From contig DASTYT010000133.1 of the NCBI GenBank assembly GCA_035764725.1, forward strand, positions 1 to 42,306: a stretch of 42,306 nucleotides of DNA, written 5' to 3'. The stretch's first letter is position 1, and the number at the start of each line of letters is the position of its first letter. The notes beneath the pieces were generated by a model, which was given only the letters and a program-made list of their open reading frames with translations, was not told the DNA's origin and ran no database searches. Below are positions 35,847 through 42,306 of the stretch, piece after piece. The stretch comes from Candidatus Methylomirabilota bacterium. GTDB taxonomy: Bacteria; Methylomirabilota; Methylomirabilia; Rokubacteriales; CSP1-6. A program made the position numbers and the translations under genes.

Positions 35847-37210
35847 TGGCGCGCGAGCGAGTCGTCTACCGCTGCCAGGCCTGCGGCTTCGCTTCGTCCA
35901 AGCCCGGCACCTGCCCCGACTGCGCGCGGCAGAGCGACTACGTCGCACTCGTGGAGGAGCGGCCGCAGGCGCCGAGGTCGGCGCGGCCGGCCCTCGCGCC
36001 CGGGGCCCGGCCGCAGCGACTGGCCGAGATCCGCATCGAGTCGGGCGAGCGTGTGGCGACGGGCATCGGCGAGCTCGACCGGGTGCTGGGCGGCGGCATG
36101 GTCAAGGGCTCGCTGGTCCTGGTGGGCGGCGAGCCGGGGGCCGGCAAATCCACCCTGCTCATCCAGGTCAGCGGGGCCCTGGCGGAGCGCTCGGGACCGA
36201 TCCTCTACGTGTCCGGCGAGGAGTCCGCGGCGCAGGTGAAGCTCCGCGCCGAGCGTCTGGGGATCGCGTCCGACGGCCTCTACTTCCTGGCCGAGACCGA
36301 CCTCGCCACCATCGAGGGGCACGTCGCCCAGCTGTCGCCCCGGATCCTCGTGGTGGACTCGATCCAGACCATGTTCCTGCCCGAGGTGGAGTCGGCTCCG
36401 GGCAGCGTCAGTCAGGTGCGTGAGTGCGGCGCGCGGCTGATGGTGCAGGCGAAGGCACGGGGCGTGGCGACCTTCCTGGTGGGTCACGTCACCAAGGAGG
36501 GGACGCTGGCCGGCCCGCGCGTGCTCGAGCACCTGGTGGACACCGTGCTCTACTTCGAAGGCGAGCGGCATCACGCCTATCGCGTGCTGCGCGCGGTGAA
36601 GAACCGCTTCGGCTCCACCAACGAGATCGGCGTGTTCGAGATGGCCGAGCGCGGGCTCGTGGAGGTGCGCAACCCCTCCGGCTTCTTCTTGTCAGAGCGG
36701 CCGCGCGGGGCGTCGGGCTCCGTGATCGTGTCGAGCCTCGAGGGCACCCGGCCCCTGCTGCTCGAGCTGCAGGCGCTGGTGGCCCCGGCGAACTTCGGGG
36801 CACCCCGTCGCACCGTCATCGGCGCGGATTACAATCGGGTCTGCCTGCTCCTCGCCGTGCTGGAGAAGCGCGTGGGGTTGCCGCTCATGACCCAGGACGC
36901 CTTCGTCAACGTCGCCGGCGGGGGCAAGGTCGCCGAGCCCGCGGCGGATCTGGGCGTAGTGATCGCGGCGGCGTCGAGCTATCTCGACCGGCCGGTGCGG
37001 GGCGACGTGGTGGTGATCGGCGAGGTCGGCCTCACCGGCGAGGTGCGCGCGGTGGGCGGGCTGCCCGCCCGGCTCAAGGAGGCGGCGGCGCTCGGCTTCA
37101 CGTCGGCGGTGGTGCCGCAGAACAATCTTGCGGCGAAGGAGCCACTCGCGCTGGAGGTCCAGGGAGTCGGTTCGGTCGAGGAGGCCGTCAAGGCCTTGCT
37201 CGGGGGATAG
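35846..37210 (+). CDS. radA: DNA repair protein RadA (Sms)
   Basis: RecA-like branch-migration helicase for recombination intermediates, 454 residues. An N-terminal zinc finger uses CQACG and CPDC (about 10-27); the tryptophan usual before the second pair is absent (KPGTCPDC). Walker A is GEPGAGKST (about 96-104), the RadA-specific KNRFG motif is at 252-256 and the C-terminal part is the Lon-protease-like domain with QDAFVNVAGG, ADLGVVIAAASSY, IGEVGLTGEVRAVG. The ATG at 35846 shares its A with the mlaD stop; GTG 35843 just upstream is an alternative. Confidence 0.95.
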   Translation: MARERVVYRCQACGFASSKPGTCPDCARQSDYVALVEERPQAPRSARPALAPGARPQRLAEIRIESGERVATGIGELDRVLGGGMVKGSLVLVGGEPGAGKSTLLIQVSGALAERSGPILYVSGEESAAQVKLRAERLGIASDGLYFLAETDLATIEGHVAQLSPRILVVDSIQTMFLPEVESAPGSVSQVRECGARLMVQAKARGVATFLVGHVTKEGTLAGPRVLEHLVDTVLYFEGERHHAYRVLRAVKNRFGSTNEIGVFEMAERGLVEVRNPSGFFLSERPRGASGSVIVSSLEGTRPLLLELQALVAPANFGAPRRTVIGADYNRVCLLLAVLEKRVGLPLMTQDAFVNVAGGGKVAEPAADLGVVIAAASSYLDRPVRGDVVVIGEVGLTGEVRAVGGLPARLKEAAALGFTSAVVPQNNLAAKEPLALEVQGVGSVEEAVKALLGG

Positions 37211-37218
37211 ACACGGCC

Positions 37219-38220
37219 ATGAGTCTCATCATCGCGCGACTGTGTGTGCTGGCGGTGGCCACCGGCGCCGGTGTAGCGCTGGCGCCGGCTCTCGGTATCA
37301 AGTGGGCGACGCACTGGCTGGGCCTGGCCGGCTTCCTCTGCGGGGTGCTGGCGGTGGTGCTGGAGTGGCAGGGCCGCCGCGTGCCCGTGGACCGGCTGTT
37401 CTGGGGCGCGGCCGGCGGCATCGCCGGCGTCGCGCTCGGGCTCGGCGTGGGCAGCGCGCTCGGCGCGGTGGTGCCCGAGGCGGGAGCCCTCGGGCGCGGG
37501 CTCTTCGGCCTGTTGCTCGGCTATCTCGGCTGCGCGGTGACCCTGGCGAAGAACGACGAATTGGAGGGCATGTCGGCCAAGCTCTTTCCCAAGACCGTCG
37601 CCCTCAAGCAGGCCTACAAGGTGCTCGACACCTCGGTAATCATCGACGGGCGCGTCGCGGATGTGTGCGAGACGGGCTTCCTCGAGGGGACCATCGTGGT
37701 ACCCCAGTTCGTGCTGCGCGAGCTGCAGCAGATCGCCGACTCGTCGGACGCGCTGAAGCGGAACCGCGGCAAGCGGGGGTTCGATGTGCTGCAGCGCCTG
37801 CAGCGGGTGTCCAAGATCACCGTGCGCATCATGGACCAGGACTTCCCGGCCATCCGCGAGGTCGATCGCAAGCTGATCGAGCTGGCCAAGAGCCTGAACG
37901 GCAAGGTCGTGACCAACGACTACAACCTGAACAAGATCGCCGAGCTCTCGGGCGTGCCGGTGCTGAACATCAACGAGCTGGCCAACTCGCTGAAGCCGGT
38001 GGTGCTGCCCGGCGAGCTCATGCACCTGCAGGTCGTGAAGGAGGGCAAGGAGGCCGGCCAGGGCGTCGCGTATCTCGACGACGGGACCATGGTGGTGGTG
38101 GACCACGGCCGGAAGCTCATCGGGCAGATGGTGGACGTGACGGTGACGAGCGTGCTCCAGACCACCGCCGGGCGGATGATCTTCGCGCGGCTGGCCCCCA
38201 TGGAAGAGCCCGTCCGCTGA
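37219..38220 (+). CDS. Membrane-anchored PIN-TRAM domain protein (YacL-like)
   Basis: A 333-residue protein with about four N-terminal membrane spans (1-110), then a PIN nuclease-like domain (about 133-255) and a TRAM RNA-binding domain (about 262-325). Acidic PIN residues are visible in VLDTSVIIDGRVADV (Asp137 and Asp143) and VVTNDYNLNKIAEL. The TRAM region reads GVAYLDDGTMVVVDHGRKLIGQ and VTSVLQTTAGRMIFARL. This YacL arrangement sits next to radA and ispD/ispF in many bacteria, as here. It is thought to act on RNA at the membrane; the substrate is not known. It begins eight bases after the radA stop. Confidence 0.92.
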   Translation: MSLIIARLCVLAVATGAGVALAPALGIKWATHWLGLAGFLCGVLAVVLEWQGRRVPVDRLFWGAAGGIAGVALGLGVGSALGAVVPEAGALGRGLFGLLLGYLGCAVTLAKNDELEGMSAKLFPKTVALKQAYKVLDTSVIIDGRVADVCETGFLEGTIVVPQFVLRELQQIADSSDALKRNRGKRGFDVLQRLQRVSKITVRIMDQDFPAIREVDRKLIELAKSLNGKVVTNDYNLNKIAELSGVPVLNINELANSLKPVVLPGELMHLQVVKEGKEAGQGVAYLDDGTMVVVDHGRKLIGQMVDVTVTSVLQTTAGRMIFARLAPMEEPVR

Positions 38221-38260
38221 GGCCGTCCCTCCACGCAGACCGGCGAAACAGAGGAGACGG

Positions 38261-38953
38261 ATGCGATCCGTTGAAGCAGTCGCCATAGTCCCCGCGGGCG
38301 GGATCGGGCGGCGGATGCTGGCCCGCCAGCCCAAACAATACCTCCGGCTCGGCGGGGCGCCGGTGCTCGTCCACACGGTGAAGGCGCTCGGGAACGCGTC
38401 CTGCGTGAGCGCGATCGTCGTCGCGGTGCCCGCCGAGCGGCAGGAGGCGACGCGGCGACTCCTCCGCGTTCACCATGTGCCGAAGATCTTGGCGGTGGTG
38501 GCGGGAGGAGCCGAGCGGCAGGACTCGGTCTGGCTCGGCCTGCAGGCGGCGGGCGCCCCGGAATGGGTGCTGGTGCACGACGCGGTGCGCCCGTTCATCA
38601 CGCCGACGCTGGTGGCGCGCGTGCTCGCCGGGGCGGCCCGCACCGGCGCCGCCACGTGCGGCCTTCCCGTGCGCGAGACGGTGAAGCGGGTGCAGGAGGC
38701 CGTGGTCGAATCCACGCTCGACCGTGCCGGGCTCTGGCTCGTCCAGACGCCGCAGGCCTTTCGCCGCGAGCTCCTCTGGGAAGCCCACGATAAGGCGCGT
38801 CGCGACGGCTACGGCGGGACGGACGACGCGGTGCTGGTCGAGCGGCTGGGCGGGCGGGTCGCGATGGTGCTCGGCCTTCCCGAGAATCTCAAGATCACGA
38901 CGCCCGAGGATCTGCGTACGGCGCGGCGCTGGACGGGACAGCGCGCCCGGTGA
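38261..38953 (+). CDS. ispD: 2-C-methyl-D-erythritol 4-phosphate cytidylyltransferase
   Basis: MEP-pathway enzyme that attaches CMP to methylerythritol phosphate on the way to isoprenoids. The 230-residue product has the nucleotide-binding VPAGGIGRRM with PKQYLRLGG (a Gly-rich loop and Lys), VVAGGAERQDSVWLGL, LVHDAVRPFIT and VQTPQAFRRELL with TDDAVLVERLGG toward the end. A good GAGGAG lies four to five bases before the ATG, after a 40-base gap, one of the few breaks in this gene train. The stop overlaps ispF as GTGA. Confidence 0.96.
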   Translation: MRSVEAVAIVPAGGIGRRMLARQPKQYLRLGGAPVLVHTVKALGNASCVSAIVVAVPAERQEATRRLLRVHHVPKILAVVAGGAERQDSVWLGLQAAGAPEWVLVHDAVRPFITPTLVARVLAGAARTGAATCGLPVRETVKRVQEAVVESTLDRAGLWLVQTPQAFRRELLWEAHDKARRDGYGGTDDAVLVERLGGRVAMVLGLPENLKITTPEDLRTARRWTGQRAR

Positions 38954-39441
38954 GCCCCGTGCGCTCGGGGCTGGGATTCGACCTCCACCCGCTGGTGGAG
39001 GGGCGGCCGCTCGTGCTGGGCGGCGTGACGGTGCCGGGCCCGCGCGGTCTCGGCGGGCACTCCGACGCGGACGTGCTCACCCACGCAGTCTGCGAAGCGT
39101 TCCTGGGCGCGCTGGCCCTGGGCGATCTCGGCCGCATGTTCCCCGACAGCGACCCGCGCTACCGCGGCATCTCGAGCCTCGAGCTCCTCCGCGCGGTGGT
39201 GCGAACGGTCGCCGCCAACGGCGGCACCCCGGTGAACGTGGACGCCACCGTGATCTGCCAGGCCCCGCGCCTGGCCGCCCATCTCGACGAGATGGCCCGC
39301 CGTCTCGCCGAGACCATCCAGGTGGCGCCGGGGCGTGTCAGCGTGAAGGCGAAGAGCCCGGAGCACCTGGGGCTGCTCGGCCGCGAGGAAGGCATCGCGG
39401 CCATGGCGGTGGTCGCCGTCGAGGTCAACTCTCTCAGCTAG
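38950..39441 (+). CDS. ispF: 2-C-methyl-D-erythritol 2,4-cyclodiphosphate synthase
   Basis: Zinc enzyme that cyclises the CDP-methylerythritol intermediate in the MEP pathway; acts two steps after IspD. The 163-residue product has the metal ligands Asp11 and His13 (GLGFDLHPL) and His45 (GHSDADVLTH), with LGDLGRMFPDSDPRYRGISS and SVKAKSPEHLGLLGREEGIAA further on. It overlaps the ispD stop by GTGA. Its own stop codon overlaps the ribosome site of cysS. Confidence 0.96.
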   Translation: MSPVRSGLGFDLHPLVEGRPLVLGGVTVPGPRGLGGHSDADVLTHAVCEAFLGALALGDLGRMFPDSDPRYRGISSLELLRAVVRTVAANGGTPVNVDATVICQAPRLAAHLDEMARRLAETIQVAPGRVSVKAKSPEHLGLLGREEGIAAMAVVAVEVNSLS

Positions 39442-39444
39442 GAG
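39439..39444 (+). promoter_or_regulatory. Ribosome binding site of cysS overlapping the ispF stop
   Basis: TAGGAG spans the ispF stop codon and ends six bases before GTG 39451. It fixes the cysS start and makes cysS translation likely to depend on ispF termination. Confidence 0.6.
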
Positions 39445-39450
39445 CCCAGC

Positions 39451-40881
39451 GTGCCCATCAAGATCTACAACACCCTGACGCGGCGGAAGGAGGACTTCGT
39501 TCCCATCGACCGGAGTGAGGTCCGTATCTACGTCTGCGGAGTCACGGTGTACGACGTCTCCCACATCGGGCATGCCCGGAGCGCGCTCGTGTTCGACATG
39601 ATGCGGCGCTACCTCCGCTTCCGCGGGTACGGCACGCGCGTCGTTCGCAACTACACCGACGTGGACGACAAGATCATCAAGCGCGCCCACGCCGAGGGGG
39701 TCACCCCGCGCGAGATCTCCGAGCGGTTCATCGAGGCGGAGCGCGCCGACATGGCCTCGCTGGGCCTGCTTCCTCCCGACGTGGAGCCCAAGGCGACCGA
39801 GCACATCCCGCAGATGATCGACCTCATCGAACGGCTCATCGCCAAGGGCTTCGCCTATCCGGTGGACGGCGACGTCTACTATGAGGTGCGCCGCTTCCCC
39901 GACTACGGGCGCCTGTCCGGGAAGAACCTGGACGAGCTCCTCGCGGGCGCGCGGGTGGAAGTCGACGAGCGCAAGCGGGATCCGCGCGACTTCGCGCTCT
40001 GGAAGGCGGCGAAGCCGGGCGAGCCCTCCTGGGAGAGTCCCTGGGGCCCGGGCCGGCCGGGCTGGCACATCGAGTGCTCGGCGATGGCGATGCAGCATCT
40101 CGGCGATACCATCGACATTCACGGCGGGGGGATCGACCTGATCTTCCCCCATCACTCGTGCGAGATCGCCCAGACGGAGGGCGTGACCGGCAAGCCCTTC
40201 GCCCGCTACTGGGCCCACAACGGCTTCGTGAACCTGGGCGCCGAGAAGATGTCCAAGTCGCTCGGCAACACCCTGTCCATTCGCGAGCTGGTGAAGCGGC
40301 ACGATCCCGAGGCCCTGCGCCTCTACCTTCTGGGCACGCATTACCGGCACGCGCTCGAGTGGGGCGAGGAGCGCGTGGAGGAAGCGGCGAAGGCGCTGGG
40401 CCGGCTCCGCGCGGTCGTGACGGAAGCCGAGAAGCTGGCGGCGCGCGGCACGCCGCCGCCCGGCCCGGATCACGGGCTCTTCGACGAGGTGGCGCGGGAG
40501 CGCCAGCGCTTCGAGGCCGCCATGGACGACGACTTCAACAGCCCGCAGGCGCTGGGCGTGCTCTTCGACCTCGCGCGGACGCTGCAGGGGGCGCGGGCGC
40601 AGGTGAGCGAGGGCAAGGCGGGGGCGGGCGCGTTCCTCATGGGGGTCGGCGAGCTCGTGACGCTGGCGCGCTCGCTGGGCCTGCTCGAGGCGCGGGTCGA
40701 GGCGGCGCCGGCGGTGGACGGCCGGCTCAAGGCCCACATCGAGTCGCTGGTGTGGCTGCGCGAGGAGGCACGCAAGAAGCGCGACTTCGCGGAGGCCGAC
40801 CGGTTGCGCGCGGAGCTGGACACGATGAACGTGGTGCTGGAGGACAGCCGGGAGGGCACGACCTGGAGGCTCAGGCGATGA
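39451..40881 (+). CDS. cysS: Cysteinyl-tRNA synthetase
   Basis: Class I synthetase charging tRNA-Cys, 476 residues. The HIGH motif is His38-His41 in DVSHIGHARSA, KMSKS is at 266-270 (AEKMSKSLGN), and the zinc ligands Cys29 and Cys209 are present with the HHSCEIAQTE block, which reads HHENEIAQ in many relatives. The C-terminal helical domain has MDDDFNSPQALGVLFDLAR and ARKKRDFAEADRLRAEL. The GTG start gives MPIKIYNTLTRRKE, a standard N-terminus. The stop overlaps the rlmB start as ATGA, and cysS-rlmB is a common pair. Confidence 0.97.
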   Translation: MPIKIYNTLTRRKEDFVPIDRSEVRIYVCGVTVYDVSHIGHARSALVFDMMRRYLRFRGYGTRVVRNYTDVDDKIIKRAHAEGVTPREISERFIEAERADMASLGLLPPDVEPKATEHIPQMIDLIERLIAKGFAYPVDGDVYYEVRRFPDYGRLSGKNLDELLAGARVEVDERKRDPRDFALWKAAKPGEPSWESPWGPGRPGWHIECSAMAMQHLGDTIDIHGGGIDLIFPHHSCEIAQTEGVTGKPFARYWAHNGFVNLGAEKMSKSLGNTLSIRELVKRHDPEALRLYLLGTHYRHALEWGEERVEEAAKALGRLRAVVTEAEKLAARGTPPPGPDHGLFDEVARERQRFEAAMDDDFNSPQALGVLFDLARTLQGARAQVSEGKAGAGAFLMGVGELVTLARSLGLLEARVEAAPAVDGRLKAHIESLVWLREEARKKRDFAEADRLRAELDTMNVVLEDSREGTTWRLRR

Positions 40882-41639
40882 AGGAGGAGGGCGCGCCCCT
40901 CTTCGGGCGCAATCCCGTGCTCGAGCTGCTCCGCGCGGCGTCGCGGAGCGTGGACGAGATTGCGATCCTCTCCGAGGGCCGGGGCCCCGCCCTGCAGGAG
41001 CTGCTCACGCTGGCCCGCGCGCGGGGGGTGAAGGTCTCCTACCGCACCCGCGATCAGCTCACCGCGATCGCGGGCAGCCCCCATCACCAGGGCGTGGTGG
41101 CGCGCGTGGCCGAGGCCGCCTACGCGAGCCTGGGGGATCTTCTGGCCGTGCCGGCGGAGCGCGGGGAGCCGGCCTTCTTCCTGGCGCTGGACCGGATCCA
41201 GGACCCCCGGAATCTCGGTGCCGTCTTAAGGAGTGCGGATGCCGCCGGGGCTCACGGCGTCATTCTCCCCAAACATCAAGCGGTGGGGATCACGCCCGCG
41301 GCCGCCAAGACGGCAATGGGGGCGGTAGAGCATCTGCCGGTCGCACGCGAGACGAATCTGGTCCAAGTGCTCGAAACATTGAAGAAAGAGTCCATCTGGG
41401 TCATGGGGGCGACGGCCAAGGGCGGGCAGGAGCCCTGGAGGGTCGATCTCACCCTGCCCCTGTGTCTCGTCATGGGGGGCGAGGGGGAGGGGCTGCGCCC
41501 CCTGGTGACCCGGACATGCGACCTCTTGCTCACACTCCCGATGCGGGGCAAGATCGGGTCGCTCAATGTCTCGGCGGCGACGACGGCGCTGTGCTACGAG
41601 GTGGTCCGTCAGAGGGTGGTGAGAGCAAAAACCCCTTGA
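40878..41639 (+). CDS. rlmB: 23S rRNA 2'-O-ribose methyltransferase of the TrmH/SpoU family
   Basis: SAM-dependent methyltransferase with a knotted SPOUT fold, 253 residues. The N-terminal substrate-binding domain starts LFGRNPVLELL, and the three family motifs are LALDRIQDPRNLGAVLRSAD, LVMGGEGEGLRPLV and LPMRGKIGSLNVSAATT. Position after cysS supports RlmB (Gm2251 in E. coli numbering), though other TrmH relatives look alike. The stop codon (41637-41639) is part of the -35 box of the following tRNA-tuf promoter, leaving no room for a terminator between them. Confidence 0.92.
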   Translation: MKEEGAPLFGRNPVLELLRAASRSVDEIAILSEGRGPALQELLTLARARGVKVSYRTRDQLTAIAGSPHHQGVVARVAEAAYASLGDLLAVPAERGEPAFFLALDRIQDPRNLGAVLRSADAAGAHGVILPKHQAVGITPAAAKTAMGAVEHLPVARETNLVQVLETLKKESIWVMGATAKGGQEPWRVDLTLPLCLVMGGEGEGLRPLVTRTCDLLLTLPMRGKIGSLNVSAATTALCYEVVRQRVVRAKTP

Positions 41640-41664
41640 CTTGTCAATACCGCGTAAGTAGGGT
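41636..41664 (+). promoter_or_regulatory. Promoter of the tRNA-tuf operon
   Basis: TTGACT (41636-41641) and TAGGGT (41659-41664) are spaced by 17 bases. The -35 matches five of six consensus bases and overlaps the rlmB stop codon. The predicted start near 41671 lies eight bases before the first tRNA. Confidence 0.6.
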
Positions 41665-41678
41665 GAAGTTTTGCGACT

Positions 41679-41754
41679 GCTGGCGTAGCTCAGGTGGCAG
41701 AGCAACTGCCTTGTAAGCAGTGGGTCGGGGGTTCGAATCCTCCCGCCAGCGCCA
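41679..41754 (+). tRNA. tRNA-Thr (anticodon TGT)
   Basis: Complete cloverleaf by hand folding: acceptor GCTGGCG with CGCCAGC, D-arm GCTC/GAGC, anticodon stem ACTGC/GCAGT around the loop CTTGTAA, T-arm GGGGG/CCTCC with TTCGAAT, encoded CCA at 41752-41754. It reads ACA (and by wobble ACG) codons. First in the operon. Confidence 0.96.
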
Positions 41755-41802
41755 GCCTTTTCAACCGCAACTTCAAGGAGTTGTAGTCCTGGGGCGACGA
41801 GC

Positions 41803-41888
41803 GGGGAGATACCCAAGTGGCCAAAGGGGGCAGACTGTAAATCTGCTGGCGAACGCCTTCGGAGGTTCAAATCCTCCTCTCCCCACCA
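41803..41888 (+). tRNA. tRNA-Tyr (anticodon GTA)
   Basis: Acceptor GGGGAGA with TCTCCCC, anticodon stem GCAGA/TCTGC around CTGTAAA, and a long variable arm as expected for bacterial tRNA-Tyr. CCA is encoded at 41886-41888. Confidence 0.96.
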
Positions 41889-41924
41889 CTTGTAAGACGA
41901 CGGCAGGGCGCGCCGAGACGGCAG

Positions 41925-41999
41925 GCGGGAATAGCTCAGCGGTAGAGCGCCAGCCTTCCAAGCTGGGGGTCGCGGGTTCGAATCCCGTTTCCCGCTCCA
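41925..41999 (+). tRNA. tRNA-Gly (anticodon TCC)
   Basis: Acceptor GCGGGAA with TTCCCGC, anticodon stem CCAGC/GCTGG around CTTCCAA, T-arm GCGGG/CCCGT region with TTCGAAT, encoded CCA at 41997-41999. Confidence 0.96.
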
Positions 42000-42037
42000 G
42001 CCTCGCCGCTCGGGAGTGCGAGGGGGTTGCGACCAGC

Positions 42038-42113
42038 GCCCATGTAGCTCAGTCGGCAGAGCGCGTCCTTGGTAAGGACGAGGTCTCCGGTTCAATCCCG
42101 GACATGGGCTCCA
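42038..42113 (+). tRNA. tRNA-Thr (anticodon GGT)
   Basis: Acceptor GCCCATG with CATGGGC, anticodon stem CGTCC/GGACG around TTGGTAA, T-loop TTCAATC, encoded CCA at 42111-42113. Second threonine tRNA of the operon, reading ACC and ACU. It lies 52 bases before tuf. Confidence 0.96.
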
Positions 42114-42165
42114 TCGATACGCGTCGGCAGGCCAATTCGGGTCGGTAGCCGAGGAGGATCATCGG

Positions 42166-42306
42166 ATGGCCAAGGCGAAGTTTGATCGGTCGAAGCCGCA
42201 CGTGAACGTGGGGACGATTGGGCACATTGATCATGGGAAGACGACGTTGACGGCGGCGATCACGAAGGTGCTGCACACGAAGTTCAGTGGGGTGGCGGTG
42301 CGGGAC
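42166..42306 (+). CDS. tuf: Elongation factor Tu (N-terminal part)
   Basis: The first 47 codons of EF-Tu, running off the window. [20 protein letters not shown] and the GTP-binding loop GHIDHGKTT identify it; most EF-Tu read GHVDHGKTT, so the Val to Ile change is a mild variant. GAGGAGG (42151-42157) lies eight bases before the ATG. It follows tRNA-Thr(GGT), the tufB arrangement found in E. coli, where the tRNAs and EF-Tu are made from one transcript. Confidence 0.95.
   Translation, partial: MAKAKFDRSKPHVNVGTIGHIDHGKTTLTAAITKVLHTKFSGVAVRD

Noticed and set aside
38809..40737. 642-codon open frame on the minus strand
   Set aside because: It lies opposite ispF and cysS, which have clear catalytic motifs; its composition is His/Arg/Val-rich as expected for the complement of high-G/C codons, and no family motif is seen.
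41226..42095. 289-codon minus-strand frame across rlmB 3' end and the tRNAs
   Set aside because: It is antisense to rlmB and to four well-folded tRNA genes; such translations of tRNA complements are common false genes.
41720..42148. 142-codon plus-strand frame through the tRNA cluster
   Set aside because: It reads through three tRNA genes; peptides such as GGSNPP and GSNPVSRS are translated T-arms, not protein.

Overview
The window is a GC-rich bacterial chromosome segment that is almost entirely coding. No phage, insertion sequence, CRISPR array or resistance island is visible. Third codon positions are strongly G/C, GTG starts are common, and most genes touch or overlap through ATGA or GTGA. 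The gene content (Mla lipid transport, a SurA-like chaperone, a diderm-type ugp/glp locus, many ABC binding proteins, Rex, HisIE) fits a diderm such as Candidatus Rokubacteria/Methylomirabilota or a neighbouring phylum. That placement is inference from gene style, not a database result.

Region 1 (1-11391) is a glycerol/glycerophosphodiester block. The 3' end of glpD is followed by a likely promoter and then ugpB, ugpA, ugpE, a secreted glycerophosphodiesterase and glpK. Apparently on the same transcript come a second ABC importer (binding protein, ATPase, fused double permease) and an HSL-type carboxylesterase. A UgpC ATPase is missing from its usual place.

Region 2 (11459-13963) encodes the start of an F-type ATP synthase (AtpZ/AtpI-like protein, AtpI, subunits a and c) and then, past a large hairpin, the NADH sensor Rex. 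The remaining Fo/F1 subunits are not here. A Rex-operator-like sequence overlaps the predicted -10 of the operon promoter.

Region 3 (14042-18674) holds an AraC-type regulator divergent from an MFS exporter, then a three-gene minus-strand unit: OsmC peroxidase, orphan ABC binding protein and a four-TM class III nucleotide cyclase with altered substrate-recognition residues.

Region 4 (18779-25077) carries mfd, a single-parvulin SurA-like lipoprotein, rho and rpmE. A tandem GC-rich repeat lies between the last two.

Region 5 (25197-41639) is a housekeeping train with almost no gaps: prfA, prmC, hisG-D-B-H-A-F-IE, a small lipoprotein, mlaE-F-D, radA, a PIN-TRAM membrane protein, ispD, ispF, cysS and rlmB.

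Region 6 (41636-42306) is the classic tRNA-Thr, tRNA-Tyr, tRNA-Gly, tRNA-Thr, tuf operon with a strong sigma70-like promoter whose -35 box contains the rlmB stop codon. tuf runs off the window. No gene-free stretch exceeds 300 bases; the largest gaps are about 238 bases (before rho) and 218 bases (before rpmE).
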